Notes under the pieces: generated by a model
Databases searched by the model: none
Told to the model about the DNA's origin: nothing
The model's input: the letters and a program-made list of their open reading frames with translations, nothing else
In this document: positions 54,443 through 62,139 of the stretch, piece by piece
Layout of the letters: each line of letters opens with the position of its first letter
How positions within the stretch are numbered: position 1 is the first letter of the stretch
Origin: Psychrobacillus sp. OK028
GTDB lineage: Bacteria > Bacillota > Bacilli > Bacillales_A > Planococcaceae
Assembly (NCBI RefSeq): GCF_900103605.1
Contig: NZ_FNHY01000001.1
Span: 434,001 to 498,000 of the forward strand
DNA length: 64,000 bases
Direction: 5' to 3'
Program-made: the position numbers and the translations under genes

Positions 54443-54651
54443 AAAATTTAGAATCGTCAATGGCAGGAACAGTATTTACAGTAAATGTAGCAGTTGGAGA
54501 AGAAGTATCAGCTGGACAAGTAGTAATGGTATTGGAATCAATGAAAATGGAGATTCCAATAGAAGCAGAAACAGCAGGAAAGATTGCAACGATTAACGCC
54601 CATGAAGGTGATTTTGTAAACGAAGGCGATGTTTTAGTAACGTTTGAATAA
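54439..54651 (+). CDS. Biotin carboxyl carrier protein (short, YngHB-like)
   Basis: A 70-residue single biotinyl/lipoyl domain, with the biotinylated lysine in LESMKMEI. The start is the ATG at 54439 overlapping the biotin carboxylase stop, preceded by GGAGGAAG. No Pro/Ala-rich linker is present, as in the stand-alone BCCPs of acyl-CoA carboxylases. Confidence 0.9.
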   Translation: MKNLESSMAGTVFTVNVAVGEEVSAGQVVMVLESMKMEIPIEAETAGKIATINAHEGDFVNEGDVLVTFE

Positions 54652-54666
54652 AGGGGGCTTTATAAC

Positions 54667-56208
54667 GTGGGAGAAACAAAAGGGTATAATGATAGATTAG
54701 AAGAAAAGCTTGGCTCCATTTATGCTGGAGGACACGCTAAATATCATGAAAAAATGAAAGAGCAAAATAAATTATTTGTCCGTGACCGTTTGGCGTTACT
54801 TTTCGATAATGGGGAATATATTGAAGATGGTCGCTTTGCGAATGTAGAGGCAGGGGATTTGCCAGCAGATGGGGTTGTAACTGCTACTGGTAAAGTAAAT
54901 GGGCAAACTGTTTGTGTAATGGCAAATGATTCTACTGTGAAAGCTGGCTCCTGGGGATCACGTACCGTAGAAAAAATAATTCGTATTCAAGAAATAGCTG
55001 AAAAAAATAGAGTGCCCATGTTGTATTTAGTAGACTCGGCTGGTGCGCGTATTACAGATCAGCTAGACATGTTTCCAAACCGTCGTGGAGCAGGAAGAAT
55101 ATTTCATAACCAAGTAAGGCTTTCAGGCTTTATACCACAAATTTGTCTACTATTTGGTCCATCTGCTGCAGGTGGAGCATATATTCCTGCATTTTGTGAT
55201 GTTGTCTTTATGGTCGAAGGAAATGCTTCCATGTATTTAGGTTCACCTCGAATGGCAGAAAAGGTAATCGGTGAAAAGGTGACGCTCGAAGAAATGGGTG
55301 GAGCACGTATGCACTGTACAGTCAGTGGTGTAGGTGATGTACTTGTTTCGACAGAAGAAGAGGCAATATCTGAAGCTAAACGCTATTTAGACTTTTTCCC
55401 GGCTAATTACACTGAGAAGCCAAAACAAGTAGAACCAAAGGCTATAAAAGCTGGAAGAACACTTGAAGAAATCATACCCGAAAACCAAAACGCACCATTT
55501 GATATGTATGAAGCGATTGACACGATTATTGATGAAGGAAGCTTCTTCGATGTGAAGAAGCTATTCGCTCCTGAATTAATCACGGGCTTAGCACGAATTG
55601 ATGGAAGAGCTGTTGGTATTATTGCCAATCAACCGAAAGCTAAAGGCGGAGTGCTCTTTGTTGATTCAGCTGATAAAGCGGCAAAATTCATCTCACTTTG
55701 CGATGCATTTTCAATTCCATTATTATTCCTAGCTGACGTTCCTGGATTTATGATAGGAACGAAAGTAGAGCGTGCAGGAATTATTAGACATGGTGCGAAG
55801 CTAATTGCTGCTATGAGTTCTGCAACAGTCCCTAAAATATCCGTAATAGTACGCAAAGCATATGGAGCAGGTTTATATGCGATGGCTGGTCCAGCTTTTG
55901 AGCCGGATGTGTGCATTGCTTTACCTACAGCTCAAATTGCTGTGATGGGACCTGAAGCGGCAGTTAATGCAGTGTATTCAAACAAAATTGAGGCAATCGA
56001 AGATCCAAAGGAACGATTGAAATTCGTTCAAGAAAAGCACGCAGAATATAAAGAGGAAATTAATATATATAAACTTGCATCTGAGATGATTATTGATGAG
56101 ATTGTAGCGCCAAGTAGTTTACGTTCAGAGCTTGCGAATCGCTTACGATTTTATGAAGATAAACAAATAATAAATGCACCTCGAAAACATCCGGTGCTTC
56201 CTGTATAA
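54667..56208 (+). CDS. Acyl-CoA carboxylase carboxyltransferase subunit
   Basis: A 513-residue fused-type carboxyltransferase (N- and C-terminal crotonase-like halves) of the propionyl-/methylcrotonyl-CoA carboxylase beta family. LVDSAGARITDQ and FGPSAAGGAYIPAFCD form the acyl-CoA pocket; the C-terminal half has PLLFLADVPGFMIGTK and IVRKAYGAGLYAMAG. The start is GTG after AAAGGGGGC. It is the last gene of the operon. The acyl specificity cannot be fixed by eye. Confidence 0.9.
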   Translation: MGETKGYNDRLEEKLGSIYAGGHAKYHEKMKEQNKLFVRDRLALLFDNGEYIEDGRFANVEAGDLPADGVVTATGKVNGQTVCVMANDSTVKAGSWGSRTVEKIIRIQEIAEKNRVPMLYLVDSAGARITDQLDMFPNRRGAGRIFHNQVRLSGFIPQICLLFGPSAAGGAYIPAFCDVVFMVEGNASMYLGSPRMAEKVIGEKVTLEEMGGARMHCTVSGVGDVLVSTEEEAISEAKRYLDFFPANYTEKPKQVEPKAIKAGRTLEEIIPENQNAPFDMYEAIDTIIDEGSFFDVKKLFAPELITGLARIDGRAVGIIANQPKAKGGVLFVDSADKAAKFISLCDAFSIPLLFLADVPGFMIGTKVERAGIIRHGAKLIAAMSSATVPKISVIVRKAYGAGLYAMAGPAFEPDVCIALPTAQIAVMGPEAAVNAVYSNKIEAIEDPKERLKFVQEKHAEYKEEINIYKLASEMIIDEIVAPSSLRSELANRLRFYEDKQIINAPRKHPVLPV

Positions 56209-56221
56209 TAGTTTTAACGTT

Positions 56222-56250
56222 AAGGTCTACCACTGAGGTAGGCCTTTTTT
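56222..56250 (+). terminator. Terminator of the acyl-CoA carboxylase operon
   Basis: AAGGTCTACC and GGTAGGCCTT with one G-U pair and a T run. Confidence 0.82.
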
Positions 56251-56254
56251 AAAA

Positions 56255-56440
56255 GATAGGAAAGCATATATAATTTAGAGTCCCAGGTATTTTGAAGAAG
56301 TGAATTAATTCAATAACAATAAAAATTCACACGGTAATAATATAACAACAAAACGTCTGTACATAGCCTTTCCAAAATGAAAGAAACAGGTTTTGAACTC
56401 AATGAACTTTGGCGTCTTTATGCCTGGTTTTCTTAGAACT
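56255..56440. repeat. Dispersed composite repeat, copy D (partial)
   Basis: Its 3' part matches copy A: AATAATATA-CAACAA, GTCTGTaCAtAGCC-TT and ACAGGTxTTGAA. Near the end a short GGCG…TGCC hairpin is followed by GGTTTTCTTA, as in other copies. The long hairpin and the GTCAGGCAGTC block are missing. Confidence 0.65.
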
Positions 56441-56454
56441 CAGAGGTGAAATTT

Positions 56455-57345
56455 ATGAATATAGGTATTGTTGGTGCAGGCGCAATAGGTCTATTATTTG
56501 GCGCTTATTTATCGGAATCAGGTCATCGAATTACTTTCTTAGTTCGAGAAACTAGTATAGACAAGAAATTCTACATAGAAAAAACCAATGAAAAACCACA
56601 ACAAATTACATGTGATGTTGTTTCAAATATGGCTGATTTAAAGAAAATGGATCTTATTATACTTGCCGTGAAATACCATCACCTGTCGCAAATGGAAGAC
56701 CAATTGAAATCTTTACCACTACATATTCCACTTCTATTTATACAAAATGGTTTATCACATTTAGCACTTATAGAGCAGTTAAAACAAGAAACTATTATGA
56801 TTGGTTCTGTGCTACATGGTGCTACGAAAAATAATAATTCTACCGTTCAACACCTAGGGTTAGGTCCAACGTATATTGGATTATTTAAGGGAGAATGGAT
56901 TAAAGTTCATGATTTGGTGGATAAGAGTACCGAACAGTTTCCGTTAATTTTAACGCCAAATATTGAACAAATGCTTGTAAAAAAAGCAATGTTAAATTGC
57001 TTGATCAACCCATTGTCTACTATTGCACGCGTAACAAATGGCGAGCTTGTTGAAAATGATTCATATAAAGCTATATTGAGGGATATATACGAAGAAATGA
57101 TGGAAGCATTTGAAGAATGGAAAGATAGACTTCCATGGGAAGAAGTTGTAGCACTATGTGAGAATACTCGATTAAATCGTTCTTCTATGCTTAAGGACTA
57201 TGAGAATGGTCGAATAATGGAATTAGATACAATAGTTGGCGCTATATTAGAAAGGGCAGCTCAAAGAAAGAAAAAGTTGCCTATTTTACATGCCTTTTAT
57301 TTATTATTAAAAGAGTTTAATAAAGCAGGTGATTACAATCGATAG
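56455..57345 (+). CDS. panE: 2-dehydropantoate 2-reductase (ketopantoate reductase)
   Basis: A 296-residue NADPH-dependent enzyme reducing ketopantoate to pantoate in the pantothenate/CoA pathway. The Rossmann loop GIVGAGAIGLLFG is at the N terminus, and the catalytic lysine region KKAMLNCLINPLSTI is present. Its place before bshC matches B. subtilis ylbQ. The ATG at 56455 follows AGAGGTGA; an in-frame GTG at 56446 lies within that site. It overlaps the next gene by 17 nt. Confidence 0.87.
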   Translation: MNIGIVGAGAIGLLFGAYLSESGHRITFLVRETSIDKKFYIEKTNEKPQQITCDVVSNMADLKKMDLIILAVKYHHLSQMEDQLKSLPLHIPLLFIQNGLSHLALIEQLKQETIMIGSVLHGATKNNNSTVQHLGLGPTYIGLFKGEWIKVHDLVDKSTEQFPLILTPNIEQMLVKKAMLNCLINPLSTIARVTNGELVENDSYKAILRDIYEEMMEAFEEWKDRLPWEEVVALCENTRLNRSSMLKDYENGRIMELDTIVGAILERAAQRKKKLPILHAFYLLLKEFNKAGDYNR

Positions 57346-57715
57346 TGTTCTTTCGATTATCATCATATATCCAATAGTCGTTTTCTTAGCAGTATTTCTT
57401 TTTTGTAAATTTGTTCTACATAAAAGGAAAAAGTCCATTGGAATAGCGTCCGATATATCCACTTTCTTTTTATATTTTTCTATCGCTAATTTATTTTCTT
57501 TCATTTTCTTAAAAGAGATTGGTTGGTACCTCGTTATATTTTCCATTATTTTAGCGACAATTATGACTATTTTGGAATGGCGCTCTAAAAAAGAGATAGA
57601 AGTAATCCCACTGTTAAGGAAAATTTGGAGATTATTATTTCTTCTATTATGCTTCATATATGCTGTTTTATGGTTATTCGGAGTTATCAGATATGTTTTA
57701 AGTTATATAAGCTAA
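57329..57715 (+). CDS. DUF3397 membrane protein
   Basis: A 128-residue protein with three to four hydrophobic helices, of the DUF3397 family found between panE and bshC in many Bacillales. It appears to start with GTG at 57329, inside the end of panE; no strong ribosome site is seen and translation may be coupled. Function is unknown. Confidence 0.75.
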   Translation: MITIDSVLSIIIIYPIVVFLAVFLFCKFVLHKRKKSIGIASDISTFFLYFSIANLFSFIFLKEIGWYLVIFSIILATIMTILEWRSKKEIEVIPLLRKIWRLLFLLLCFIYAVLWLFGVIRYVLSYIS

Positions 57716-57823
57716 TAATTTTCACACTTAAATAGTAAGTGATATACTCTTAAAGTATTTAAAAATGATAGCTTTGGTGAATTTTCACCAAATGAATTTG
57801 ATAATAACAGAGGTGGAAAAAAC

Positions 57824-59440
57824 GTGCGATTAGAGCAGTACACACAACCATTCGCTTCCTCATTTTATAAGAAATATTTGGAAGATACAGCTAACTTATC
57901 TTCTTTCTTTCATTATGAATGGAATCAAACGGCACTTAATAAAAGATTTCAAGAAGCTGATTTTAGCAAACATAAAAGAACTGAACTTGCTGAAGTGATT
58001 ACTTCGTTCATGAGTAAATATGGTATTTCAGTAAAGAGTAGCCAACATATAGATGAACTTAGAAATAATGGTGTCGTAGTTATAGGTGGACAGCAAGCAG
58101 GTATTCTTTCAGGTCCATTGTATTCGATTCATAAAGCAATTTCCGTTATTGCATTGGCAAAACAACAAAGAGAAATACTTGGAGTACCTGTTATTCCTGT
58201 TTTTTGGATTGCGGGAGAGGATCATGATATTGATGAGATTAATCATGTATACATAGAAAGAAGCAGAACACTTCAAAAGCTAGTTTATCCCGAAAAATCT
58301 AGAACGAAGAAAATTGCTTCCGAATCTTCTTTTGATCAGCAGCTAATGGATGGCTATTTAAATGAAATATTCAAAAGCCTACCGGAAACCTTATATACAA
58401 AAAAACTTAAATCAAAAGTGATGGAGCTTTTAGAAAATAACTTAACGTATACAAGCTTTTTTACTGCATTGATGAACGAACTTTTTCAAGAGGAAGGGTT
58501 ACTATTAATCGACGCTGCCTATAAGCCATTAAGGAAATTGGAAAGTGATTATTTTCAATTGCAAATACTTCATGCTCCAGAAATAGCTAACGCTGTATTT
58601 GAGCACGAAGGGAAAATGGAGCAGCAAGGATACGGAACTCCAATACAAGCGAAGGAATCTGCTGCTCATTTGTTTTACATCGTAGAGGGCGAGCGGTTCC
58701 TTTTGGAAAGAGTGAATAATTTATTCATCAATGAGGCTAAGGGACTTTCGTTCACATTAGATGAGCTGATGGAGATTGCTCGAGAAAACCCTGAACAGTT
58801 AAGTAATAATGTTGTGACTAGACCTATTATGCAAGAAATGGTCTTTCCAGTATTAAGCTTCATCGCAGGACCTGGAGAAATTGCTTATTGGGGTACATTA
58901 AAAACAGCATTTGAGATTTTTGGTATGAAGATGCCAGTACTAATGCCACGTATAAGTATTTCGATAGTCGATGCAAAAACACAATCGTTACTTGAAAAGC
59001 TATCCTTTACAATTGAGGAGGTATGGGATGGAACGCTTCAGGCTGCTAAGTTAGATTATATTAATAATAATCGTAATGAAGAAATTCCTCATTTGATCAT
59101 AGAAATCAAAAAGGATCTTAAAGAGAAGTATGACCAGTTGGAGAAATTATTAATAAACGATGGGTTGAAGCTTTCTCCTTTACTGCAAAAGAATCTTGCC
59201 AATCATGAAAAACAGTTGAAATTTATCGATAATGCCATCGAGGATACTTTCTTAAGTAAATTAGATGCGACAATTAATCGTTACGATTATGTAAGTATGA
59301 GCCTAGTACCAAATGGCGGTCTGCAGGAACGAACATATACTCCAATACAGTTGTTAAATGAGTATGGTCCTAATCTTATTGAAAAACTATTAGAGGTTAC
59401 ATACGAATTTAACGGTAAACATCATGTGATTTACTTATAA
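57824..59440 (+). CDS. bshC: Bacillithiol biosynthesis cysteine-adding enzyme BshC
   Basis: A 538-residue enzyme for the last step of bacillithiol synthesis, joining cysteine to GlcN-malate. GGQQAGILSGPLYSIHKAIS and PVFWIAGEDHDIDEINHVY are family hallmarks, and a C-terminal coiled coil (about 385-470) is visible. The start is GTG at 57824 after AGAGGTGG. Length and position before mraZ match B. subtilis yllA. Confidence 0.95.
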   Translation: MRLEQYTQPFASSFYKKYLEDTANLSSFFHYEWNQTALNKRFQEADFSKHKRTELAEVITSFMSKYGISVKSSQHIDELRNNGVVVIGGQQAGILSGPLYSIHKAISVIALAKQQREILGVPVIPVFWIAGEDHDIDEINHVYIERSRTLQKLVYPEKSRTKKIASESSFDQQLMDGYLNEIFKSLPETLYTKKLKSKVMELLENNLTYTSFFTALMNELFQEEGLLLIDAAYKPLRKLESDYFQLQILHAPEIANAVFEHEGKMEQQGYGTPIQAKESAAHLFYIVEGERFLLERVNNLFINEAKGLSFTLDELMEIARENPEQLSNNVVTRPIMQEMVFPVLSFIAGPGEIAYWGTLKTAFEIFGMKMPVLMPRISISIVDAKTQSLLEKLSFTIEEVWDGTLQAAKLDYINNNRNEEIPHLIIEIKKDLKEKYDQLEKLLINDGLKLSPLLQKNLANHEKQLKFIDNAIEDTFLSKLDATINRYDYVSMSLVPNGGLQERTYTPIQLLNEYGPNLIEKLLEVTYEFNGKHHVIYL

Positions 59441-59467
59441 TTCAACGGATACTGGGATAAAACCCCC

Positions 59468-59507
59468 AAAACACCATTTTTCTCGATGAGAAAGATGGTG
59501 TTTTTTT
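59468..59507 (+). terminator. Terminator after bshC
   Basis: A 16-bp stem starting AAACACCATTTTTCTC with one G-U pair, a 3-nt loop and a T run. Confidence 0.9.
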
Positions 59508-59519
59508 GCATAGAGAAAG

Positions 59520-59620
59520 TTGATTTCCATCCCTGGGACGCTTTACGGGGGGAACCGCCAGCGCCTGTAGTTTCAAGTTTCGTGCTGATCTCCCAGGAGT
59601 CGTCGTCACACTACAATCAA
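59520..59620. repeat. GC-rich intergenic element, TTGATTTCC…CTACAATCAA
   Basis: A 101-bp copy bounded by TTGATT and AATCAA with CTGGGACGC and CCAGGAGTCG near the ends. It lies inside a larger inverted pair: ACTGGGATAAAAC near 59450 and ACTTTGTCCCAGC near 59678. Confidence 0.7.
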
Positions 59621-59784
59621 TTTTATAAAGTATCAGAAACTTACCTTAAATTTTACAGGATTCTCTATATTTAAACTTTGTCCCAGCCTCTTTTATATGG
59701 AAATGAATCAACCCTATAAAAGTATGTTAAGTAGTAAAACCGATTGCTTGTTTATTCAATGTTGTCCGCAACTTTCTTTACATA

Positions 59785-59860
59785 AAGTGGTTATTGTTAG
59801 TTGTAGCTCAGATCGACTTTAGTCAGACCTTCACTACTCTCAATGGTATATGGGTTTTTG
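59785..59860. repeat. Degenerate TTGATTGTAGC-type element
   Basis: AAAGTGGTTATTGTTAGTTGTAGC on the left (shown here only as a match to the 42845 flank) and CTCAATGGTATATGGGTTTTT on the right match the flanks of the 42855 element, while the inner part is decayed. Confidence 0.6.
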
Positions 59861-59870
59861 TTATTAAAAG

Positions 59871-59898
59871 ACTGGGCATTTTTTTGCTCGGTTTTTCT
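59871..59898 (+). terminator. Terminator-like hairpin, same module as upstream of ctaG
   Basis: ACTGGGC and GCTCGGT pair with one G-U, followed by TTTTCTTA. The module at 34771 is nearly identical in its stem and tail. Confidence 0.6.
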
Positions 59899-59948
59899 TA
59901 TGGAAAAACGAAAAATAGAATTTCAATAGGATCGTGGGAAAAAACTTT

Positions 59949-60021
59949 TTCCAACTTGAACCTCAATTATTCCAACAAGCCCTCCCAGAATCCCAACTAA
60001 TGCCTTCGATATTCCAACTAA
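59949..60021. repeat. Array of TTCCAACTAA motif with exact 21-bp period (4 units)
   Basis: TTCCAACTTG (59949), TTCCAACAAG (59970), TCCCAACTAA (59991) and TTCCAACTAA (60012) step by exactly 21 bp. The core is the reverse complement of the TTAGTTGGAA unit at 11770, so this is the same family in the opposite orientation. It lies about 220 bp upstream of mraZ. Confidence 0.9.
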
Positions 60022-60187
60022 CCAGAAAAACGTGGCAGCTCCCCCCACTTTTTGAACACCTCTATCAAATCCCATTAAATCAAGTCTTAAAGTTCTATGT
60101 TTACTTTGTTGAAATTGATAGAAAAACTGTCTCAACAAGTACTATTTACACATTTTCAAGAAATATTGAACGTTTTTTAAAAAAACG

Positions 60188-60217
60188 GTGGAGGAAAGTG
60201 GGGCGATGTGGTATGTT
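60188..60217 (+). promoter_or_regulatory. MraZ operator: GTGG direct repeats with 10-bp period
   Basis: GTGGAGG, GTGGGGC and GTGGTAT begin at 60188, 60198 and 60208, exactly 10 bp apart, and a further GTGGGG at 60229 overlaps the mraZ ribosome site. MraZ of other bacteria binds short TGGGN-type direct repeats with this period upstream of its own gene, so autorepression of the dcw operon is likely. Confidence 0.7.
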
Positions 60218-60242
60218 AATGACATAAAGTGGGGTGAGTAGC

Positions 60243-60674
60243 ATGTTCATGGGCGAATATCAACATAATGTTGATGCGAAGGGACGTTTAATTATTCCTT
60301 CCAAATTCCGAGAGCACTTAGAGGACAATTTTGTTCTGACACGTGGTCTTGATAATTGCTTATTTGGTTATCCTATGGATGAATGGCGAAAACTCGAGGA
60401 AAAACTTAAAGAACTTCCCGTAACAAAGAAAGACGCTCGTGCATTTACTCGTTTTTTCTTCTCTGGTGCAACCGAAGTAGAAATAGACAAACAAGGTCGT
60501 ATCAACATTCCAAATAACCTCCGCAGCTACGCAAAAATGGATAAGGAATGTATCGTACTTGGAGTATCGAATCGTCTTGAAATTTGGGCAAAAGATGCTT
60601 GGGATAATTATTATGAGGAATCAGAGGATTCTTTCAATGATATTGCAGAAAATATGATTGGTTTTGATATTTAA
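60243..60674 (+). CDS. mraZ: Transcriptional regulator MraZ
   Basis: A 143-residue AbrB-fold DNA-binding protein, first gene of the dcw cluster and repressor of it in other bacteria. It has two SpoVT/AbrB-like halves with [11 protein letters not shown] and [13 protein letters not shown]. The start is the ATG at 60243 (MFMGEYQHN), equal in length to B. subtilis MraZ. GTGGGGTGAG serves as ribosome site and may also bind MraZ. Confidence 0.95.
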   Translation: MFMGEYQHNVDAKGRLIIPSKFREHLEDNFVLTRGLDNCLFGYPMDEWRKLEEKLKELPVTKKDARAFTRFFFSGATEVEIDKQGRINIPNNLRSYAKMDKECIVLGVSNRLEIWAKDAWDNYYEESEDSFNDIAENMIGFDI

Positions 60675-60819
60675 CTTAATTCAGCTAGAGCAAACCCTAC
60701 TGACTTAAGTTAATTCCTACGGAGGATGTCACAGATTTTTAAAGGAATATATTGAGCGAGCTCGATAAAAATCCGGACACCAATATGTCGGGGTAAATTT
60801 GATTAGAGGAGGGAAAGGC

Positions 60820-61770
60820 TTGTTTCATCACACAACCGTATTGTTAAAAGAAACAGTAGATGGACTAGCTATTCGTCCTGATGGGATATATGTGGATTGC
60901 ACGCTAGGCGGAGCAGGTCACAGTGAATACTTAGTACAACAATTAAATGATAAAGGTAGACTGATTTGCTTTGATCAGGATATGACTGCCATTGAAAATG
61001 CCAAGATAAAACTGGCACCGTTTTTAGATAAGGTTACATTTGTACATGCAAATTTTCGTTATTTAAAAGATGAGCTTTACCAAATCGGTATTGAAAAAGT
61101 GGATGGAATTTTATATGACTTAGGTGTGTCATCGCCCCAATTGGATACACCAGAGCGTGGGTTTAGCTATAACTATGACGCTCCATTAGATATGAGGATG
61201 GATCAAACTAGTGAGTTAACTGCGTACCACGTAGTCAATGAATGGCCATATGAAAAACTACTCAAAATATTCTTTCGCTACGGAGAAGAGAAGTTTTCTA
61301 AGCAAATAGCACGCAAAATTGAAAAGGCTAGAGAAATAGAACCAATTGCTACGACTTTCCAACTCGTAGAACTTATAAAAGAAGGTATTCCAGCGGCTGC
61401 TAGAAGAACTGGAGGACATCCTGCGAAACGTATTTTCCAGGCAATCCGAATTGCTGTAAACGATGAATTAGGAGCAGCAGAGGACTCACTTGAAGATGCA
61501 ATTAAGCTTATAAAAGTGGGGGGAAGAGTTAGCGTTATTACCTTCCATTCTCTAGAAGATAGACTAACGAAAACGATTTTTAAAGAAGCATCCACTTTAC
61601 CAGATCTACCACCAAATATACCTATGATTCCAGCAGGTATGGAGCCAATGTTAAAACTGATTACCAGGAAACCGATTGTCCCGTCGGAGGAAGAATTAGC
61701 GGTAAATAATCGTTCCCGTTCAGCTAAGTTACGTATTGTGGAAAAATTAATCGAAAAGGGAAGTGTCTAA
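60820..61770 (+). CDS. rsmH: 16S rRNA (cytosine1402-N4)-methyltransferase RsmH (MraW)
   Basis: A 316-residue SAM-dependent methyltransferase acting on C1402 of 16S rRNA. The N-terminal [14 protein letters not shown], the SAM motif [12 protein letters not shown], and [11 protein letters not shown] near residue 245 are typical. The start is TTG at 60820 with AGAGGAGGG 6 nt upstream, giving MFHHTTVLL; an upstream in-frame start at 60799 overlaps the ribosome site. ftsL follows with no gap. Confidence 0.95.
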   Translation: MFHHTTVLLKETVDGLAIRPDGIYVDCTLGGAGHSEYLVQQLNDKGRLICFDQDMTAIENAKIKLAPFLDKVTFVHANFRYLKDELYQIGIEKVDGILYDLGVSSPQLDTPERGFSYNYDAPLDMRMDQTSELTAYHVVNEWPYEKLLKIFFRYGEEKFSKQIARKIEKAREIEPIATTFQLVELIKEGIPAAARRTGGHPAKRIFQAIRIAVNDELGAAEDSLEDAIKLIKVGGRVSVITFHSLEDRLTKTIFKEASTLPDLPPNIPMIPAGMEPMLKLITRKPIVPSEEELAVNNRSRSAKLRIVEKLIEKGSV

Positions 61771-62139
61771 ATGGCTTTACGTAAACAACAATCACAAACA
61801 TACATAACACGCCCTTCTTACACGGAACTACCACATGTAAAGAAGCCGGCAAAACAACGTAATAATCTTATTTCTCGAGGAGAAAAAATTCTTTTAATGG
61901 GGTTGTTAGCGGTAGTCACTGTTCTGTCTTTAATGATTATTCAATCAGAAACTGCTGTGAGGGCTACTTCTACCGAAATTTCTCTTATGGAAAAGGAAAT
62001 TGACTCTACAGTAAAAAAGAATAATGATTTGTCTGTACAAGTAAGTGAATTATCTACCTATGAACGCATTTGGAAAAAGGCGGAAGAGCTCGGTTTGAAA
62101 CTGAATGAGCAAAACGTAAAGGTAGTGCCAGGACAATGA
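61771..62139 (+). CDS. ftsL: Cell division protein FtsL
   Basis: A 122-residue bitopic membrane protein of the divisome. A basic cytoplasmic N terminus of about 45 residues is followed by one hydrophobic helix (ILLMGLLAVVTVLSLMII) and an extracellular coiled coil. It starts immediately after the rsmH stop and overlaps pbpB by ATGA. With DivIC and FtsB-like partners it would recruit FtsW and PBP2B. Confidence 0.9.
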   Translation: MALRKQQSQTYITRPSYTELPHVKKPAKQRNNLISRGEKILLMGLLAVVTVLSLMIIQSETAVRATSTEISLMEKEIDSTVKKNNDLSVQVSELSTYERIWKKAEELGLKLNEQNVKVVPGQ

